Shown in pieces: positions 44,601-57,053 of a DNA stretch of 64,000 nucleotides. Below the pieces are notes generated by a model. It saw only the letters and a program-made list of their open reading frames with translations. It made no database searches and had not been told where the DNA came from. A program made the translations under genes and the position numbers. The first letter of the stretch is position 1. Every line of letters begins with the position of its first letter. Source of the DNA: Hysterangium stoloniferum (lineage: Eukaryota > Basidiomycota > Agaricomycetes > Hysterangiales > Hysterangiaceae); the NCBI GenBank assembly GCA_015178975.1, contig WHVD01000266.1, forward strand, positions 1 to 64,000, given 5' to 3'.

Positions 44601-46653
44601 CAATGTAACAGATGTGGAATGAATTTTGGGATATTTAATTAATACAATTCATGTAAAAGAGTGTGATATTACTGAAAAACATTCCAAGTAATTTGCTGTC
44701 CAATTTCTGTTGGAATTTTGGCCATTCAGTAATAATCTTAAGGTGATGACGCTTGTGAGTCCTATAGGGGTAGAGTAGCTTAGTAAGTAAGGCTAAAATG
44801 TCCACTGCATATACCCTTGTGTCAACAATGTCCTCATTCAATGGCTGGTCTCAAAGAAGAAGAGGGCTGGTTTTGCAATAGGAAAAACAGGCCCATGGAA
44901 TCTTCCTCAAAATCCATGAGTCTGGTAGTAAATCTAACCTGGGTTGTGACACTCACATAGGGGAAAATTGTGAACTCACTTAATGCGGTGATAGAATGGC
45001 ACAATGTGCTACTCAATACTTATCATACTTATCTGATGGGAAAAAATTACCTCATAATCATTGAATGTTTGCCTTGGCAGTCAATTTTGTTGCACCTCTG
45101 TCGGCCACACTCTTTCAGCATAGACAGAACAAAAAAGATGATCTCGGGTAGTACACTGATCTATCCATCCATTTGTCTCTTCCACCTCTCTGCGTAGAAC
45201 CACTCTCCACAATCCAGTTGCAAAGGTTAACAACTGGCTCGTAAAGCTCAGGCTCTTTGTCAACTCGGTATGGAATAGTTGGAGCCTTAGATGTGAATGA
45301 GCTTCATGCAGGGAACAATTTCTCGATAATCTTTGAGTCATGCACTCATCCCCCACCCTGCAACTCTTCCCATAGAACCTCCATCACATGCTCCTTCTTC
45401 TCAGACTGAGTATTGTGAGAGGATGTTTTCAAAGCTGTACTGTGAATCACAGACAGAGATGGTGTAAATTGATGTGCTGCTGGCCTTTCCACACTGTGGA
45501 GCTCTATGATCTTCACCATGCTAACGAGGGCTGCAGTCTAAGCTTGACCGTCATTAGGAGGTAGAACCTTGGCCGAGTTTCAAGATCCTTCCCTTTCCCT
45601 CTTGAACCCTGTCTAGCTGACTTTTTTTGTGGAAACCCTTCCAGAATATACATACTGTTATATTTAGTTACTTGTCCCATTAGCTACCTTATACCACTGT
45701 CCGTCCATAGTTGACTCTCCTCAATCTACATTCCCTCCTTCCTGCACTTCTAATCCTTCACATCCACTTCCCTTTATTATCTTCACATGTACCTCTCTTG
45801 CCAGGCTGAGAACCGATCCACATCCTATTCCTTCTCCTTCAAATCAAGTTTTATTTATTTAATAGAGGACCTGACTCCTCCTCTACTTGCAATTTAAATG
45901 ACCCATGATCAGCCCCAAATTCTATCCAATATTTACCAAAAATCAACTGGGAATCTATTTGACCTGAGTATTCAAAGTAAAATTCTACCTCCCACACAGG
46001 TTGATGTACTCAATACCTAACAAGAGACTTGTGGATGAATAAAATTAAGAAACCTGTCTCAAAAACAAGATCTGACTTTTTCCTTTCTAAAACTCCCCCG
46101 GCCATCTTAAATCAAGTCCCTGAATATCCACACCAACACCTGAGAGATCTTTGGAAACTCTCCTCGTCCTGGTGAACGTAAAAGCCACTCCTCCATTTCT
46201 TTTCTAGAACCTACAGGTATCCCCCCTGCAGTCTTTGGCTCAAACTCTGCAACAACTCCGTTATAAGTCTCCTCATGTTCCCAGATCACCCATAAAAGTG
46301 GTGGAAGGATGTCCGGATACACACATTCTTTGCTTGTTTTTGACATGCCATGTTGGAATTTTTTAACACCTGTCCACATTAAGCATCCATAACACATCTG
46401 TGATTTCGGGGGGCAACGATATGTCTGAAGCATGTCCAAAAAGTCAGACAGTCGATGTTGATGCCTAGGACAATGTGGTGCAGTATGTTCTTGATGCCAA
46501 TCTTTGTGTATTAAACAACAAATCATGCAAGACCCCTTCAATGTTCACATTAGGCCTTCAAGCTCGTTTCCAAATCGTTCAAAGTCCCCCTCTGCAGTAA
46601 TAGACCGCTGTTGTTGTGCCATGATCGATGGTCCAGCACTACTTGAAGGAATC
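44600..46653 (-). repeat. Inverted segmental duplication, copy B
   Basis: Reverse-strand counterpart of 20309-23671. It contains the dispersed repeat R1 (about 44600-45000), non-coding flank, and the helicase C-terminal module. It has the uninterrupted GTACTACCCGAG site and lacks the 590-bp segment. Because the module here sits behind a helicase core, this is more likely the parental arrangement. Confidence 0.8.
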
Positions 46654-47239
46654 CTGTCACTAAACAAAGCCTGACCCGTCCGTATATTCAAAGTAGGAGA
46701 ATTCCAATTCTTCCCCCCTCATCCTATTGAGGAGCTGGACGAGGCAGGAATCAATGCCGTATATCCTGTCCACCCTAGAGATGTGTATCCAGAAATCGGC
46801 ACTTCCCTGCCAATGCTCAAAAAACATGGTGAGGTATCTGCCATTTTGTAGGACAGTTTTTGGTGCTGACTCCTATCATCTTCGCCAATAACTGGTGGGG
46901 AAACCTCATCCACACCCCTTTTTTTCGAATTGGCGAACAGAGTCTGCTTTAAAGAGACTGCCACCCTATCTCGAGAGGTCCTGCCACTACCCAATTCAAT
47001 GTCAGTCTTGACATAAAATGTGTGTCATCTGTAGACTCCTAACCTTTCCTGGACTGTACTTTCTCTCACCATAGTATCAGACCTTATACTCTTTCCTTTC
47101 CCATCCAAGTCTACTGAAAGAAGATCTTCATCCGTGAAGCTATTGATATAATACTCCATCTCCTCATCATCATCACCCTCAGTATCCCCTCTGGTATGAC
47201 TATTAGAAATCAAACTCAAACCCAGATCCAATGTCTCGA

Positions 47240-48195
47240 CTTACTGGGTGCCCTTACCCTTTTCTGTAAGGCAAGTGAAAATGGATGAACGATCATACTC
47301 TGCTCCTTTGGACGAGCTGGAGGAAGCTGGCATAGGTTTTTTAAAAACCGGGGGGTTTTCCTGCTTCGCATCCCTCTTCCTCCACATATTTGAAGGTACT
47401 GTGTTTACATGTCGAGAAATTGTACCCCTACCCAATCTGACTTCAGTTTTAAGATAAAAAATGTATTGTCTGTAGACTCCTAACCTTTCCTGGATCCCCT
47501 ATTCATTGATCGACTACATCCAGGAAATGGGTCGGGCATTGCGGGACAATAGGGTGTCCTATATTATTATGTTTATGCTTTGGTCTCAAAGGAACAAGCT
47601 TCCTGAAGGGCCATATTACAAAGGTATAGAGGGCATCCACAAGCCAGTCTTCGAGGAGAAGGAATGCCGGAGATTGGCACTCAGTGGATTCGTAGATGGG
47701 CAGTTTGTAACCTGTGCCGCTATTGGTGGGAACTTCTGTGACCTACATATGTTGTGAGCATATGGGGCGCCCGATCATCAATCCATTTACACAGGCAGAC
47801 AAGGCAGGTAGAGTGAGGGGCAGGTAAGCTTGAATTTTGGTTTGATATTTGAGTTTAATTTCTAATATTCCTCTGGCAGTGATGAGAATATGGGGGGGTA
47901 TGTGATGGAAGATGATAGCTATGAAGATCTGTCAGGAGAGTTCAATGGTGACACAACTAGATCACATTCTAGGGTGAGGGAAGGAAGGGCCGAGGAAAGG
48001 TTAGTAGGAGTGTATGAATGTCAGATTTTTTATGATACGACTGATGTGGGATTGGGTAGGGACATGACTTGTGAAGATGGGAAGCAGCAAAACAGTGGAA
48101 TTTTTAATAAATTTACACCAGCTTCCTCCAGGTCATTCAAAGGAGCCGAGTTGAAGCGTTCATCCAATTTTACTTGCCTTACAAAAAAGGGTCCC
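47240..48195. repeat. Inverted repeat arms around the helicase inversion
   Basis: The minus-strand sequence 47470-47250 (GAAAGGTTAGGAGTCTACAG, CAGCTTCCTCCAGCTCGTCC, ACTTGCCTTACAGAAAAGGG) is homologous to plus-strand 47990-48195 (GAAAGGTTAGTAGGAGTGTA, CAGCTTCCTCCAGGTCATTC, ACTTGCCTTACAAAAAAGGG). The arms are about 210 bp and diverged. A direct copy of the TCTACAG/TAACCTTTCCTGGA string also lies at 47032. Confidence 0.7.
47490..48190 (+). pseudogene. Inverted RecQ segment with motif VI and linker
   Basis: The plus-strand frame 47506-47757 reads IDYIQEMGRALRD, then LPEGPYYKGIEGIHKPVFEE and RRLALSGFVDGQFVTC. After an intron-like gap (AGGTAAGC...CTCTGGCAG) it continues at 47881-48190 with acidic linker sequence (EDDSYEDLSGEF, ASSRSFKGAELKRSS, FTCLTKKG). 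The flanking helicase is on the minus strand. The right breakpoint is near 48195, just after VIHAG; the left is near 47488. Confidence 0.75.
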
Positions 48196-49368
48196 TGCAT
48201 GTATCACAGATTGGACATTCTTCCCATCCAAACCAGTCCTGAAAGCTGTCGTCGCCACCACCAAAGGTGTTCTACCCTCTGCCCAATCCTCTTGGATAGA
48301 CTTCCGATCAGTGAGAGGCACACCAGAATGATATGCTCTAACTCCTAGTTCTGCCACAAACATTTCACAATCCTCCCGGGTTCGACAAAAAACTATGCCC
48401 TGAGCTTCCTCTGATTTTAACCAAGCCAATGCAGATCTCACACAATCCAAAATCCTATTTTTCCAAGCCATCTGACTGTCCTCCTGGTGAACTTGGATTG
48501 ACGCTGGGCATATCATCGTATTCTCCCTAATTGTTCTGAGATCCTGGACCCCCAAAAAGTCCTTCACGTAAGATGTCACATGCGGAGGAATCGTCGCAGA
48601 GAGCAGTGTCACAGGTACCCCATAAGTATACAGGTGTGGGAGGTGTTGCACATCCTCCCTATAATCACCAGCAGTCAGGATCACATGTGCTTCATCTACT
48701 ACGATTCGCGCCAGGCGTTTTTGGTTCTTTAGCATGTGAACAAATGCACGAAATTCCGCCAGTTTCAACTATTCTAGTGAAACCAAAAATACCGAAACCT
48801 TTCCCTTCACAGTCTCAGTCTTCTTCATCCACTCCTCACAGAGCCCACCCATATAACGTTGAATGTCTTCTTTAAGTGCCACAAATGGCACCACTACCAA
48901 CATCACTTGGTGCAATAGAAACGTAGCCGTTGGCAACTGCCACAGAAGCGATTTGCCTCCACAAGTATGCATGACCACCATCATATGGTCCTTTCCCTCC
49001 CAAATAGCTTCTAGCGCCTGCAGTTGCGTCGGTGACTTGAAACTTGTGAGACTGCCCTCAGACCAGGTGAATAACAACCTTGACAGGCTTGCTGTATGAG
49101 GGGGATGACTGGGTATATCCACTGGACTATCCCCAAAGACAGCTAAGACCGTTTCCGAGTGAGGTTCAGCCACCCCTCCTTTCTCAGATTCTATCGGTCC
49201 ATCAGCTTGTATATCATTGGAGATATTAACTACTCCTATAGATGTTGAAGATGTTGCACACAACATGGCAGTTGTTGTCTCGGCATCTGATATGAACAAT
49301 AAGCTCCAAAGTTTAAGGGACCAGATAATCTGAGACATGCCTCTATGTGATTCCGACATCTCCTCCAC

Positions 49369-50361
49369 ATCCCTTGAGGATTCTAGGTCCTAGGGCCATC
49401 GGTGTCATGTCTGGGTGTGATTCAGACAGTAAGCCTCATGCTTTCAGGAAAGAGAGCATCCAGAAACATATTGTCCAATATAGCCAATTTTGGGGATCTA
49501 GGATCAGGAAGAGTGGCAGGAAGGGGATGTGCCTTTGCATGTTTACGAAGCCCGCTGATCTGCTCAAACAAACTCTCACAGCCTCCACATAGCCACTTGC
49601 CATTTTTTTCATCTCGTATGGGGTGGACTGGGTTGTCAGAGCCCTGATATTGGATGGTTACACCTGGTGTTCCTCTGTAAACATGTTAGACAGCCAATAA
49701 TCTATGAAAATCTTGAATAGCCATAATAAACTTACTTGGCCATTGAGAGAAAATGAGTTAGAAGAGAGAGCAAGTTTATCATCAATTCACAGGTGCGTCA
49801 AGTCGGTCTGCAAAAGTAGAAACTAGAAACCCTGTGTATTTTAAATGAAATGATAAGGATGAATTGAAATAATCGACAGAATGTCCAGGTGTAGGCACTG
49901 GTGCAGGAACACCTCGGAGATCTATAGTACATCAAAACATAGATCTGGGAGGTTGTGGAAATGGTGGATCAAGAACCCTAATCAATCACTTAGCCTCTCC
50001 CATGAAAATGTAGGGGAAGACTGATCTAGTTCTTTATCTCAGCTCAATATTAGAGGTCTGAGCATTTTGTGACAATTCAGATTCTTGTCCTGTCCATAAA
50101 TCCTTTGTTAGCCTTTCATCTGGTTTCCCAATCAAAAACGGCAAAAACCAACACATAAATTTGTATTGTGCTTGGCGCCTTATATTAACTGATGGAATGT
50201 GAAGGTATCCAAGGTGGCCACCACGGGGACTAGTCGTAGCGAGCGGTTGGGGGAAATAGACGCCAGGATTATGCCGGTTATTCCTGCAAAGCCAACTTCC
50301 AAGCACTGGGAAAGAAAGGCCTCATAGGCATTCGTCCTACACTTTTTGCTGAGAGTGAAGC
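49369..50361. other. Unassigned, mostly non-coding
   Basis: Upstream flank of the helicase. Plus ORFs at 49347-49647 overlap in different frames and lack motifs. 50200-50330 shares a repeat with 43218-43320. Confidence 0.3.
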
Positions 50362-51183
50362 TCATATACGTGCCATGATTATTCCCACTTTACAAGCTGC
50401 ATACGATCCCCAGAGCCAGGTCCAATCATTGGAACACAGTTGTATTTCTTTCATCCCTATTTGGTCAAAAATACACTTGCCCAGATCCACAAAAGGAGCA
50501 TAACGGCAGGTTTCATTGGTGACTACCTCACAGTACTTATCCATCTGCTTCTTGAACTCTGCCCAGTCACTGTCTCTTGATCAATTCTGAAGTCAAGGAT
50601 TATTTCCAGAAATGAACTACATTGACATTGAATGTACCTCATTGAACATATTCTGCACCTGTGTGAAAAAATCCTCTCGCCTAAGCACAAATGAACCAAA
50701 CTCATTCTTCCATGTGACCACAGATTGTGAGAAGGTGATCCAACTGTGACCATCACATTTTGTGGTGTAAATCTCTTGGATTGTACTGCAGTGTTTTGAA
50801 TAGTGACATCCAAAATGTGCTGCAATGAGTCCTTTGCTGCATGTTTTACTCCATGGAGTCATTCGTGTTCTAAGTAGATAACATATCAGTGGGAATGTCT
50901 TCCCAAAGGGAAAATGCTTTATCGGTGGTATCCCACAAAGTCTGATGTACCACGAATACATTGCTTTTTCCGAGCTAGACATCAAGTAAAAATATGTGAT
51001 AACCTTATTGAATAGTATAAAGAGTACCTCTGCAATCAGATGGGCGTTTCCCTTACCCGAGCTCTGAACAGTCGACAGGTATACCCTGTAATACCCCTTG
51101 GCATCTTGACGAGCACTTACTTCCACTGGAAGCAATACTTCATGTAAAGCTTGAGATGAAAGCTTGCGGGGCAATTGAGACAT
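50362..51183 (-). pseudogene. Second FunK1 N-terminal fragment
   Basis: The minus-strand frames at 50825-50523 and 50544-50362 give SFLEIILDFRIDQETV, then MDKYCEVVTNETCRYAPF and DQIGMKEIQLCSNDWTWLWG. They align with FLEHILNFKLDPEA, MDKYSEPVSDESERYAPF and DEIGLKERRLCRNDGSLIWG of the 37.5-kb kinase pseudogene. The segment stops before the kinase domain, at the 50.2-kb repeat. The upstream ORF 51183-50617 (188 codons, starts MSQLPRKLSSQALHEVLLPV) is in another frame and unrecognised; it may be the preceding exon. Confidence 0.65.
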
Positions 51184-52234
51184 TTCACTTCTATAAACTG
51201 TTAACCGATGGAGGTTTCTGAAGTCCCTTCAGCGAAAAATTGTTTCAGAATACGCAGCTGTTATGCAAATAATAAATTACCTCGGTCATCCCCACAACTC
51301 CAACTACTTTGAGTCCATAACTGGCATTGATTATGGCTGGTTACCCGGGTGTCGGGCAGTCACAAGTTAAAGCATCTCTAATATCAGTAGTGCAAGGGCA
51401 ATGAGGACAAATGGCACAAGAGAAATATAATAGAAACTTACAAATGCTCTGAATCTCTGAAAATGATTCTTTTTGTAAACATTGGCCCGATAAGGTGAAG
51501 AGTTCATTGTTCTTGACAATACACTTGCAAACCATAGTCAACGCTTTTTAGGTTGGGCAGGAGAGGTGGATTAGCGGTTTCAGCAATTGTTCCCAGTAGG
51601 GTGATAGCCAATTCAACGTCAAACTTTGGCAGGCCCCACTGGACCGCCATGAAGATTAGGGAGATAGTAGTATTCTTTAACACCTCACAATATTGCTTCT
51701 GCTCCCTTTCAAGAGATGTGCGTCTCGCAGTTGTACACAGTACAGTTCTTGGTTCATGATTAGGGTAGCAGACTGCAGGGATAAAGACCGCTGGGTATCA
51801 GGAGGGAGCTGTGGTTGATTACACGCGATAGCAGGCAGAAGTGACCGGGAGGTCACGTAACGTGATATCAGCTGGTTTTTAGATAATAATAATCTATTAT
51901 TTAAATATTAATTATTGCTTTGTTTGGTTTCTCTGGATGAGGCCTGGGACATGAAAGAAATTACTACAAGTCGCAGTGATATGAAAAAGCTCATTGTTTT
52001 ATTTTTTATTAATATCCATTCAACTCAACTTCTGGTACTTGCCGTAGTGCTTAAAAGAACACTATCATACATAAGGGTCAATCATATATTTCTCCACAGC
52101 AAGAAGGGCAGGACAGCTGCCCATGGTGACCTATGATTCTCGCCCTGACATTTGATCTTGGGCCTTAGTTTCACGGTCACAATCTCAAAGGCTTGGTTTT
52201 CAAACGGTCCCATAATACATACAGAAAAATGCCC
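51184..52234. other. Intergenic, no gene recognised
   Basis: Short ORFs on both strands without motifs. Around 51860-51910 the sequence is very AT-rich. Nothing further is supported. Confidence 0.35.
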
Positions 52235-54331
52235 TCAGGCTGGGGTTACTAATAAAATCACATCTAGGTCCATTTCATCCCAAGTGATAAGTACTCCCTC
52301 CGCATCACATAAGCTGTCAAGTGTCTTATCCCCTGTTAAATTCAAATACCCACTCATTTCACGTTCGATCCGTCGAACCTGATTCTTAATTTCTGGGCAG
52401 AAATTGAAAATGCTAAAGATTCGTTCCAAGCTCTTTTCCCGTGTCGGGATAATAACCTGAGAACAATGTGATAAGTCTCCCCTTCCGTGGCCTCTGGCTC
52501 AAAGTGGTGTGCATGTCCTGTCATGATCAGAAGATATGCGAGCTCCTCCAGGGGTGGCCAATGATTTAACACTTCTTTGTATGCTCTTGGATTTGAATCC
52601 CCTGCCCATCCCCCACTATGAGGATGAGGTGCCAATCAGGACTCAACTATGCTACTTACGACAGACTTCCGCTCCCACCTGCTGTATATCAGGGAAATAG
52701 GACAGCAGTATTCCATGGTATGTCTCTAATAATGCATGCAGGATGTATTCAGATTCTGGATGCTCTGTGTTGCAATCGGTAAGCCCTTGACGATGTTCTT
52801 GCAGGCCAGCTGAGAATGACCAATGCAGAGAGTTTCACCCGTAAAAATGCCCCCCTTCTACCCAAGAGTCATTCAACATCATCACTGCGTGAATTGTGCC
52901 AGCCGGCATGAACCTGGAAACACAAATCAGAACCAAAGTGGAGGAGGGAGCGTGTGGAATCAAGATGAGCAGGCACTCACAACTGGTCTCCTGGTTCCAG
53001 AAGATAGTATGTCCATTTATGTGCCGTATAGTCCAGGTCCTCCAGTGAAGTTTCTACAATGTCCCCTGATATAACAACCCATAGCTTTGTGCCATGCACT
53101 ATATGGATCCAAGTACCAAATTTCCCAGCATCAATGTGTGCTCTCGAAAGAGCTCCCTCAGTAGCACAAAGCCTCCATCTAGTCATATATTGTGGAAATC
53201 CTACCATGTCGTTCATAGCACGATTCCCAGCCAAGATATCATATGAAATTATACTGGAACGATGCCTACCTTTAGAAGGAGCCTATCATGTCTCAAGCTC
53301 AGCGAGAACTCACGGTAAAATGTCAGGCGGACGCAATGAAACTGCTGTTGGAATATCCAGAAAATTCATTGCCTTTCTCTTCCCATCAAAGACTTGAATG
53401 AGTGAGGCTTTATACATGTGAGCTCTCCAATCACTTTCCTCACGCTCGTAAAGAGCTATAATTCCAATGTGTAAGTATAACACCATACAGCAGAACCAGA
53501 ATAAGGAGCTAATACTTACCATGAACCTCCCATCCCATATGAATATCTACACCTTGGTGGAGAGCCAATCGTCGAATGTCAAAACTCTTATGCAGCCGAT
53601 CCTTGAAGAAGTCATGCCATCATTTTGGATTAGGGATCATAATCACCCTGTCACTAAAAATGGACACTTTCTCCAGTAATATGTCCATGGACTCGTCATT
53701 CTCCATAACAGCTTCTATCCACGATGCAGGGAAGCAGGTACAGTTCATGGGGATGGTGCCAGACATAATGCTTGGGTCATAAAAGTGGGGGGGTTGCGAA
53801 TTCTTAATCAAGTCATCAAAAACTTTCCGATCCGTTTCCTAAAGTAAATAGAACCTCAACCCATATTCGAGGAACTGAAGCCCATAGCATAGCAAGGACT
53901 TACCAACCCTTCAAACCACTCTAATTCATATTTCCCCTCCACTGACCGGTAAACACCATTTCCATCATTGACAAATGTCTTGAATACATAAGATTCCACC
54001 CCTGGTTTCTTGTCGGATTTCATTTGAACCTGACCACCGCACCCCATTATACATTGAGATTCCTAGAAAATACAAATGCACAATCTGGAAATATACTTAC
54101 AGGCAGTTTGCTTTCCGACAAGTCCTTCAAGTTGATGTTCAGGTGGGGGTTGTAGCCCACCTTTCTTGGGGTGTATGATGTATGTGGCTTGAACCTTTTG
54201 CGCGGATGTAGACTGGGCTTTGGCAAGACTGTTCCCTGACCGTCATCACCTATTTGCGGTGCATCATTGTTACTAGGTTCCAAATTATCCTCCTCATCAA
54301 GCAAAGTGGTGAGTTCAGAAGTGGAATCCAA
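52235..54331 (-). pseudogene. JmjC-domain protein with in-frame TGA codons
   Basis: Exons on the minus strand, in order. 54331-54117 is basic (LHPRKRFKPHTSYTPRKVGY). 54073-53905 has YVFKTFVNDGNGVY and EWFEGL. About 53840-53523 has CTCFPASWIEAVMEND, VSIFSDRVIMIPNPK, then TGA, then WHDFFKDRL. 53459-53311 has REESDWRAHMYKASLIQVFD. 53234-52977 has the JmjC core, RAHIDAGKFGTWIHIVHG then TKLWVV. About 52890 onward has FMPAGTIHAVMML and VEGGHFYG, then TGA. H-x-D, the Lys of TKLW and the His of GTIHAV form the Fe(II)/2-oxoglutarate site. A helical tail (WPPLEELAYLLIMTGHAHHF) follows. JmjC proteins hydroxylate or demethylate proteins; substrate unknown. Two TGA codons imply decay unless splicing avoids them. 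Confidence 0.7.
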
Positions 54332-54382
54332 ATCTAATGAATATCAAAGTAAACTGCCAAAAATAAATGACAGGGAACAAGG

Positions 54383-55231
54383 CTATCCAACCAGTTTCAT
54401 CCCGTTTTCGTTTAGATGTAACTCTAACTGCTGTGCAAGAGTATTGGGAGATGAAAGCTGGCCTGATTGTAGCTGTTCCACCAGTTCACCCTCAGATGCA
54501 GTATTCTGCATGGTGGACGGTACATCCTCTTCAGATCCCACATGGTGGTCCTGGTATTCCTTGACTGCCGATCCGATGCTATTATCATCGTCATTGGGTG
54601 TAGACAAAGCAGTGGGATTTTCAGACTCTCGGAGAGCTGATGAGTCACGGGGAGATGCACAGGGAGGAGAGGAGACATTGTTGGAAGGAGACAGGGCATG
54701 GTGGGGAGGAGTGAGCGGGGTAGAAGGAACACTGGGAGGAGCACCATCGTCATTAGGTGCAGGAAGAGCAGTAGGACCTTCAGGTTGCTGCTCCTCCCAT
54801 TCAATGTCCTCCACAGTGGATGGGATATCCTTTTCAGATTCTACATCCATGTCCTGGTCTTCCTCGACTGCTGGTGAGACACCATCACCATCATCATCGG
54901 GTGCAGGCAAAGCAGTGGGATTTTCACACTCTTGGAGAGCTGATGAGTCAGGGGGAGGTGTACAGAGAAGGGATGAAACATTGGAGGGAGATAGGGCATG
55001 GGGGGGAGTTGGGGGGGTAGAAGAAACACTGGGGGAAGGAAGACCAGGAGAAGGAGCATTGGGAGAAGGACCATTGGGAGAAGGAATACTGGGAGAAGGA
55101 ATGCCAGGAGGAGAAGGTTCATCTGGGGGAGTGAGAGCATCTGTGGGAGAATCATCCTCGTCCGATGATAACACCTGTGGGGCAGCCAACGGTGGGAGAA
55201 TAGACGCTTTGGTAGAGTGGGAGGCAGTCAA
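54383..55231 (-). CDS. Pro/Ser/Asp-rich low-complexity segment, likely upstream exon of the JmjC gene
   Basis: 282 open codons with PSPNGPSPNAPSPGLPSPS-type five-residue repeats and a duplicated ~95-residue block. SSALQECENPTALPAPDDDG and SSALRESENPTALSTPNDDD are each followed by an acidic DVESEKDIPSTVED-like string. It is probably disordered. It lies 52 bp upstream of the first basic JmjC exon on the same strand, so it may be that gene's N-terminus. The plus strand is also open here, which is expected for G/A-rich repeats. Confidence 0.45.
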   Translation of the reverse strand: MTASHSTKASILPPLAAPQVLSSDEDDSPTDALTPPDEPSPPGIPSPSIPSPNGPSPNAPSPGLPSPSVSSTPPTPPHALSPSNVSSLLCTPPPDSSALQECENPTALPAPDDDGDGVSPAVEEDQDMDVESEKDIPSTVEDIEWEEQQPEGPTALPAPNDDGAPPSVPSTPLTPPHHALSPSNNVSSPPCASPRDSSALRESENPTALSTPNDDDNSIGSAVKEYQDHHVGSEEDVPSTMQNTASEGELVEQLQSGQLSSPNTLAQQLELHLNENGMKLVG

Positions 55232-57053
55232 AACTTGTGAGTTTTCTAGTCTCCTAGCCCTCAGCTCTCCTGCATGAGGCCAAGGCTCACGAGTGAAATG
55301 AACCTCAAAGTTAACGGTAGATATCGAATCTCAAACAGTTTTCCCAATCATCTGGGACACCACCTGAGTACCCTGTGTGCAGATGGCATTTTCAGGTTCA
55401 TTCTCTACTAGACAGGGGTCTTGAAGGTAACCCAATATCTGAGACACTAAACACCATATGGTGCGCTCAGTATCCAAAATCATCCTTGATTTTGGTTGGG
55501 GTGTGGAAAGTGCATACTAATGAACAGTCACTTTCATAATATACCATCTAGGAAAATTACTCACTTCAGTGAGCTTATTCATCGTGGGGAATTTATTGGA
55601 TTGATGGAACTTTTGTAGGCAACAGCGACGGTCCAAGATAAATACTGGGCTATTTGCCAATGCCATACATACTGGGAATTTCGGATTGGGAGATGTCTTG
55701 CTGTCTAAAAGTGTTCTAATGAAATCATTGATTTGTGTGCAGGGCATAATTTTCCTATGATCAAGTATTAGAAAATGGAAACAGTCCAAATGCCCATGCA
55801 CTCACAGTAATAACTGGTGAAAATTCGTCACATAGTCATCATCCAATGACTGCAAGAAAAGAAAATATTAAATCTAGATCTAAGTTACAAAAAGCACGAA
55901 TACTCACTCTTAATAAAAACTCTGCAGAGGATGCCAACCAAAAACAGTTTCCAGCCACATTGGTGACGTGAGCCCTGGCCTGTAATCGGACAGAGTACCA
56001 TATTATACCGCTGTGCATCTTGTAGTTTCATCTCCAATCGGAAGATGGTCTCCAGAATTTGAAATTTCCTGATTTAATAATACCATGTTTGATTCCTGCT
56101 CATCACCATCAAGGAGGTTCTCGGCCATATCGTCTATGGAAGAGAGGAAGTCCTGGACTACGTCTTTTTGATTAACATTGTCAGACCCTAGATACATCTC
56201 CTCTGTGAAGATGTTAACCCTGCTACTTTTCTTGTAACTTTGACTATGGGGATGTTCATGCAATTGGACATTCTGAGGAATAGGGTCACCAGAATTTGCC
56301 CAGAGTATACGGTCCGTAAAAAGCATCAAGAAGAGCCAAGTGGTGTGGAATGAACTTTGGGAGAGAGAGGTGCATGCTTTAAAAGAGCCAAGTCCAGCCT
56401 TACTCCTGAATTTATGATTAAATCTCAGGTCATCTTCAATCTGATCCAATATACAGCCGCATTTCTTCAATAGAATCGACAAGCTCGGTCTCATCTTCCT
56501 TTGTATGGCTCTATTCTGAAGCACAGTAACAAATAGTGTGCCTTTAGGCTGCTCCTTCCAGACTGCCACACTGAAAATCTCCATGTAGAAAACACCATTG
56601 GCAGCCTGAATTGTATAGGGAAGGTACTTGATATACAGGTTCTGCTGAAAGGACAGGTATATAGACATATGAACAATGTTACCAAGAAACGAATCCTTAC
56701 TGGGTCTACCATGTATTCTGAAAACTGCGTGGATGGATAGATTTCCAAAAGGTGTGGAGTGATGTTGGCAGAGATTTAAAAATCGGCCAGATAAGTGAGT
56801 CGCGCATGACTGCACATGTTTAGTAGTAGTAATGTAGAATTCAGAGTTCTTAGAGAGAATATCGTAGAATTATTACCAATTACAATGTGCTCATCATGCA
56901 ACAGATCACTAGCTACTACCAGAGTAACCGAGGTGGGTAAGTATAAGCTTAAAATGTCAAAAGGGGGATATATAATATGTTCAATAGAAGGTATTGGGTA
57001 TTCCACATGGGAAAAAACAACCAGTTCTTTAAACCATCTACATATATATAAAT
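55232..57053 (-). other. Unrecognised exons between the JmjC and dioxygenase genes
   Basis: The minus-strand ORF 56815-56003 has a plausible intron (GTAAGGATTC...CTTTCAG, about 56701-56645). The downstream exon reads YIKYLPYTIQAANGVFYMEI, SVAVWKEQPKG, MRPSLSILLKKCGCILDQIE and FRSKAGLGSFKA, followed by an acidic region (DNVNQKDVVQDFLSSIDDMA). The ORF 55801-55517 (HFLILDHRKIMPC) may be another exon. No domain was identified. It probably belongs to a gene on this strand. Confidence 0.4.

Larger units (their letters stand above)
46107..49368 (-). pseudogene. RecQ-like DNA helicase, broken by a stop and an inversion
   Basis: Minus strand, in order. 49368-48769: MHTCGGKSLLWQLP (Walker A with Cys for a Gly) and LVVVPFVALKEDIQ (motif Ia). 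An in-frame TAG lies at 48769-48771, after LVSLE, where Gln is likely. 48768-48160: RIVVDEAH (Walker B), LLSATIP (III), GIVFCRTREDCEMF (IV), LVVATTAFRTGLD and VIHAG (V). The next expected motif, DYIQEMGRALRD (VI), is on the opposite strand at 47506-47757. Linker segments (46719-46994, 47025-47231) and the Cys/His C-terminus (46107-46541) return to the minus strand. RecQ enzymes are 3'-5' ATP-dependent helicases; lineage-specific RecQ-like families are common in mushrooms, often near mobile DNA. This copy cannot encode a full enzyme. Confidence 0.8.

Noticed and set aside
54267-55277. Plus-strand 336-codon ORF opposite the Pro-rich exon
   Set aside because: Reverse strand of a repetitive Pro/Ser/Asp-coding exon; the minus strand has the neighbouring JmjC exons.
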